From assembly GCA_003476445.1 (NCBI GenBank), contig DMUF01000091.1, positions 24,940 to 30,111 on the forward strand: a stretch of 5,172 bases of DNA, in the 5' to 3' direction. Positions within the stretch are counted from its first letter, which is position 1; every line of letters starts with the position of its first letter. Below are positions 4,321 to 5,172 of the stretch, piece after piece. Both the position numbers and the translations under genes were made by a program. The stretch is from Gammaproteobacteria bacterium (GTDB lineage Bacteria; Pseudomonadota; Gammaproteobacteria; Pseudomonadales; Azotimanducaceae). The notes under the pieces are model-generated. The model made no database searches. It was not told the origin of the DNA and worked only from the letters and a program-made list of their open reading frames with translations.

Positions 4321-5172
4321 TCAGTTGGCTGCTGCCAGCTGTGCGCGACGGTTGGACTCACTGTCGATGTACGTGATCCACTGCGCGCAGATGCGAAGGT
4401 TAGTCTGATCATTGTCTCTGCGTGCGGACACCTGACACGCCTGGAAGGACTCTCTCGACTTCGCGAGCTTGTCCATGTTGAAGAGACACATGCCCTTGAT
4501 GACGTTGACGGTTTGTACCTTGCGCAGGCCGCCTCGCTCGAGTGCGCGCCCTGCCGCACTTTCACACTTCTCATACTCGTCGTTATCGAGATAAAGAGAC
4601 GCCAGCCGCTCGTATATCTTGCCATCCGGGGACAATCGCGCCGCATCTTCCAGCACCGGAATCGCCTTGCGGGTCTCCTGCGCCATCTGCCACGCCTGTC
4701 CGAGAGAGAGAAGATTCTTATCGTTCTTCTCGACAACACCCTTCTTGAGACCGTCTTCCAGCACCCGCGCCGCCCGATAGGGCACTTCCGCCTGCATCAG
4801 CAGACCGGCGTAATTCGTGATATCGCCCTGCTGCGTGAGGAAGCCGGCCGTGCTCGCAGCCTCGTATGCGCCGAGCGCTTCGCGATCATTTCCTTCCTGG
4901 CCATGAATGCCCGCCAGACGCAGCCAGTATTCGCGCTTCGGGAACTTGATGACCAGTTCCTCCAGAGTCTCAAAGACCTTCGGCCAGTCTTCCTTCTCGA
5001 AATAGAGGAAGTTCAGCAGTGCCAGCCACTGCTCCTTTACCGGCGCATTGCGTTCCCGCGCAATGCGCATACCGGTCTCGATCTGCTCGATTGCGGCATT
5101 GAAGTTGTTCATCTGGTAGTACACCTGACCCATGAAAATATGCGGGTCTGCACCAGGGTTGTCTGCCTTGGT
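4321..5172 (-). CDS. TPR protein of a TonB2-type system (C-terminal part, runs off right edge)
   Basis: The minus-strand frame is open to the window edge. The ATG at 5133 is internal, since the frame continues upstream with TKADNPGADPHIF, which forms the first helix of a TPR unit. The visible 283 residues hold about six or seven TPR units, including HIFMGQVYYQMNNFNAAIEQ, YWLRLAGIHGQEGNDREALG, the region around VPYRAARVLEDGLKKGVVEK, and YERLASLYLDNDEYEKCESA. The PYRAARVLEDGLKKGVVEKN stretch and the ending AQWITYIDSESNRRAQL are what I associate with the TPR protein that follows exbB, exbD and tonB in TonB2-type clusters of Vibrio, Shewanella and related bacteria. Those proteins are probably periplasmic and act with the TonB complex in outer-membrane iron or nutrient uptake; the signal peptide would lie outside the window. 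The family assignment is by recall of pattern; the TPR fold is clear. A strong terminator follows, so this is likely the last gene of its operon. Confidence 0.85.
   Translation of the reverse strand, partial: TKADNPGADPHIFMGQVYYQMNNFNAAIEQIETGMRIARERNAPVKEQWLALLNFLYFEKEDWPKVFETLEELVIKFPKREYWLRLAGIHGQEGNDREALGAYEAASTAGFLTQQGDITNYAGLLMQAEVPYRAARVLEDGLKKGVVEKNDKNLLSLGQAWQMAQETRKAIPVLEDAARLSPDGKIYERLASLYLDNDEYEKCESAAGRALERGGLRKVQTVNVIKGMCLFNMDKLAKSRESFQACQVSARRDNDQTNLRICAQWITYIDSESNRRAQLAAAN

Noticed and set aside
4083..4739. Minus-strand open frame of 218 codons overlapping the TPR gene and the riboflavin synthase start
   Set aside because: It is another frame of the TPR coding sequence, very rich in Arg and Ser, and it runs through the strong terminator at 4234-4271.

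Overview
The window is about 60% GC bacterial chromosome with tightly packed genes, and it looks like a gammaproteobacterium. The evidence is an E. coli-like riboflavin synthase, the C-terminal part of the TPR protein that usually closes TonB2-type exbB-exbD-tonB operons, a PilZ protein, a DUF1631-like protein and an HDOD-like signalling protein. PyrF is of the 'type 2' family (DAKRGDIG signature), not the enterobacterial type 1. That fits non-enteric lineages (for example Xanthomonadales/Nevskiales/Chromatiales-like), but I cannot place it more precisely. No mobile elements, CRISPR arrays, tRNA or rRNA genes are visible.

Layout from left to right. (1) Positions 1-926, minus strand: the N-terminal 308 residues of a large HDOD-like plus GAF-like signalling protein that runs off the left edge. 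(2) Positions 927-1137: a gap holding two inverted repeats and a possible promoter for gene 1. (3) Positions 1138-1959, minus: pyrF, orotidine-5'-phosphate decarboxylase. (4) Positions 1960-2039: an 80-bp divergent intergenic region. (5) Positions 2040-2513, plus: a single-domain PilZ protein with intact c-di-GMP-binding motifs. (6) Positions 2617-3519, plus: a compact DUF1631-like protein. (7) Positions 3520-4158, minus: riboflavin synthase alpha, starting at TTG and converging on gene 6 with directly abutting stop codons inside one 8-bp-stem hairpin. (8) Positions 4234-4271: a clear Rho-independent terminator. (9) Positions 4321-5172, minus: the C-terminal 283 residues of the TPR protein, running off the right edge.

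The genes form no single pathway. pyrF (UMP synthesis) and the riboflavin synthase gene are housekeeping. The PilZ/DUF1631-like pair on the plus strand reads as a small c-di-GMP-linked two-gene unit inserted between minus-strand genes, and it is the least-characterised part of the window. The TPR gene probably ends a TonB energy-transduction operon lying to the right. I see no clearly new system; the most interesting items are the PilZ/compact-DUF1631 pair, the shared stop-codon hairpin and the unusual pyrF and riboflavin synthase starts.
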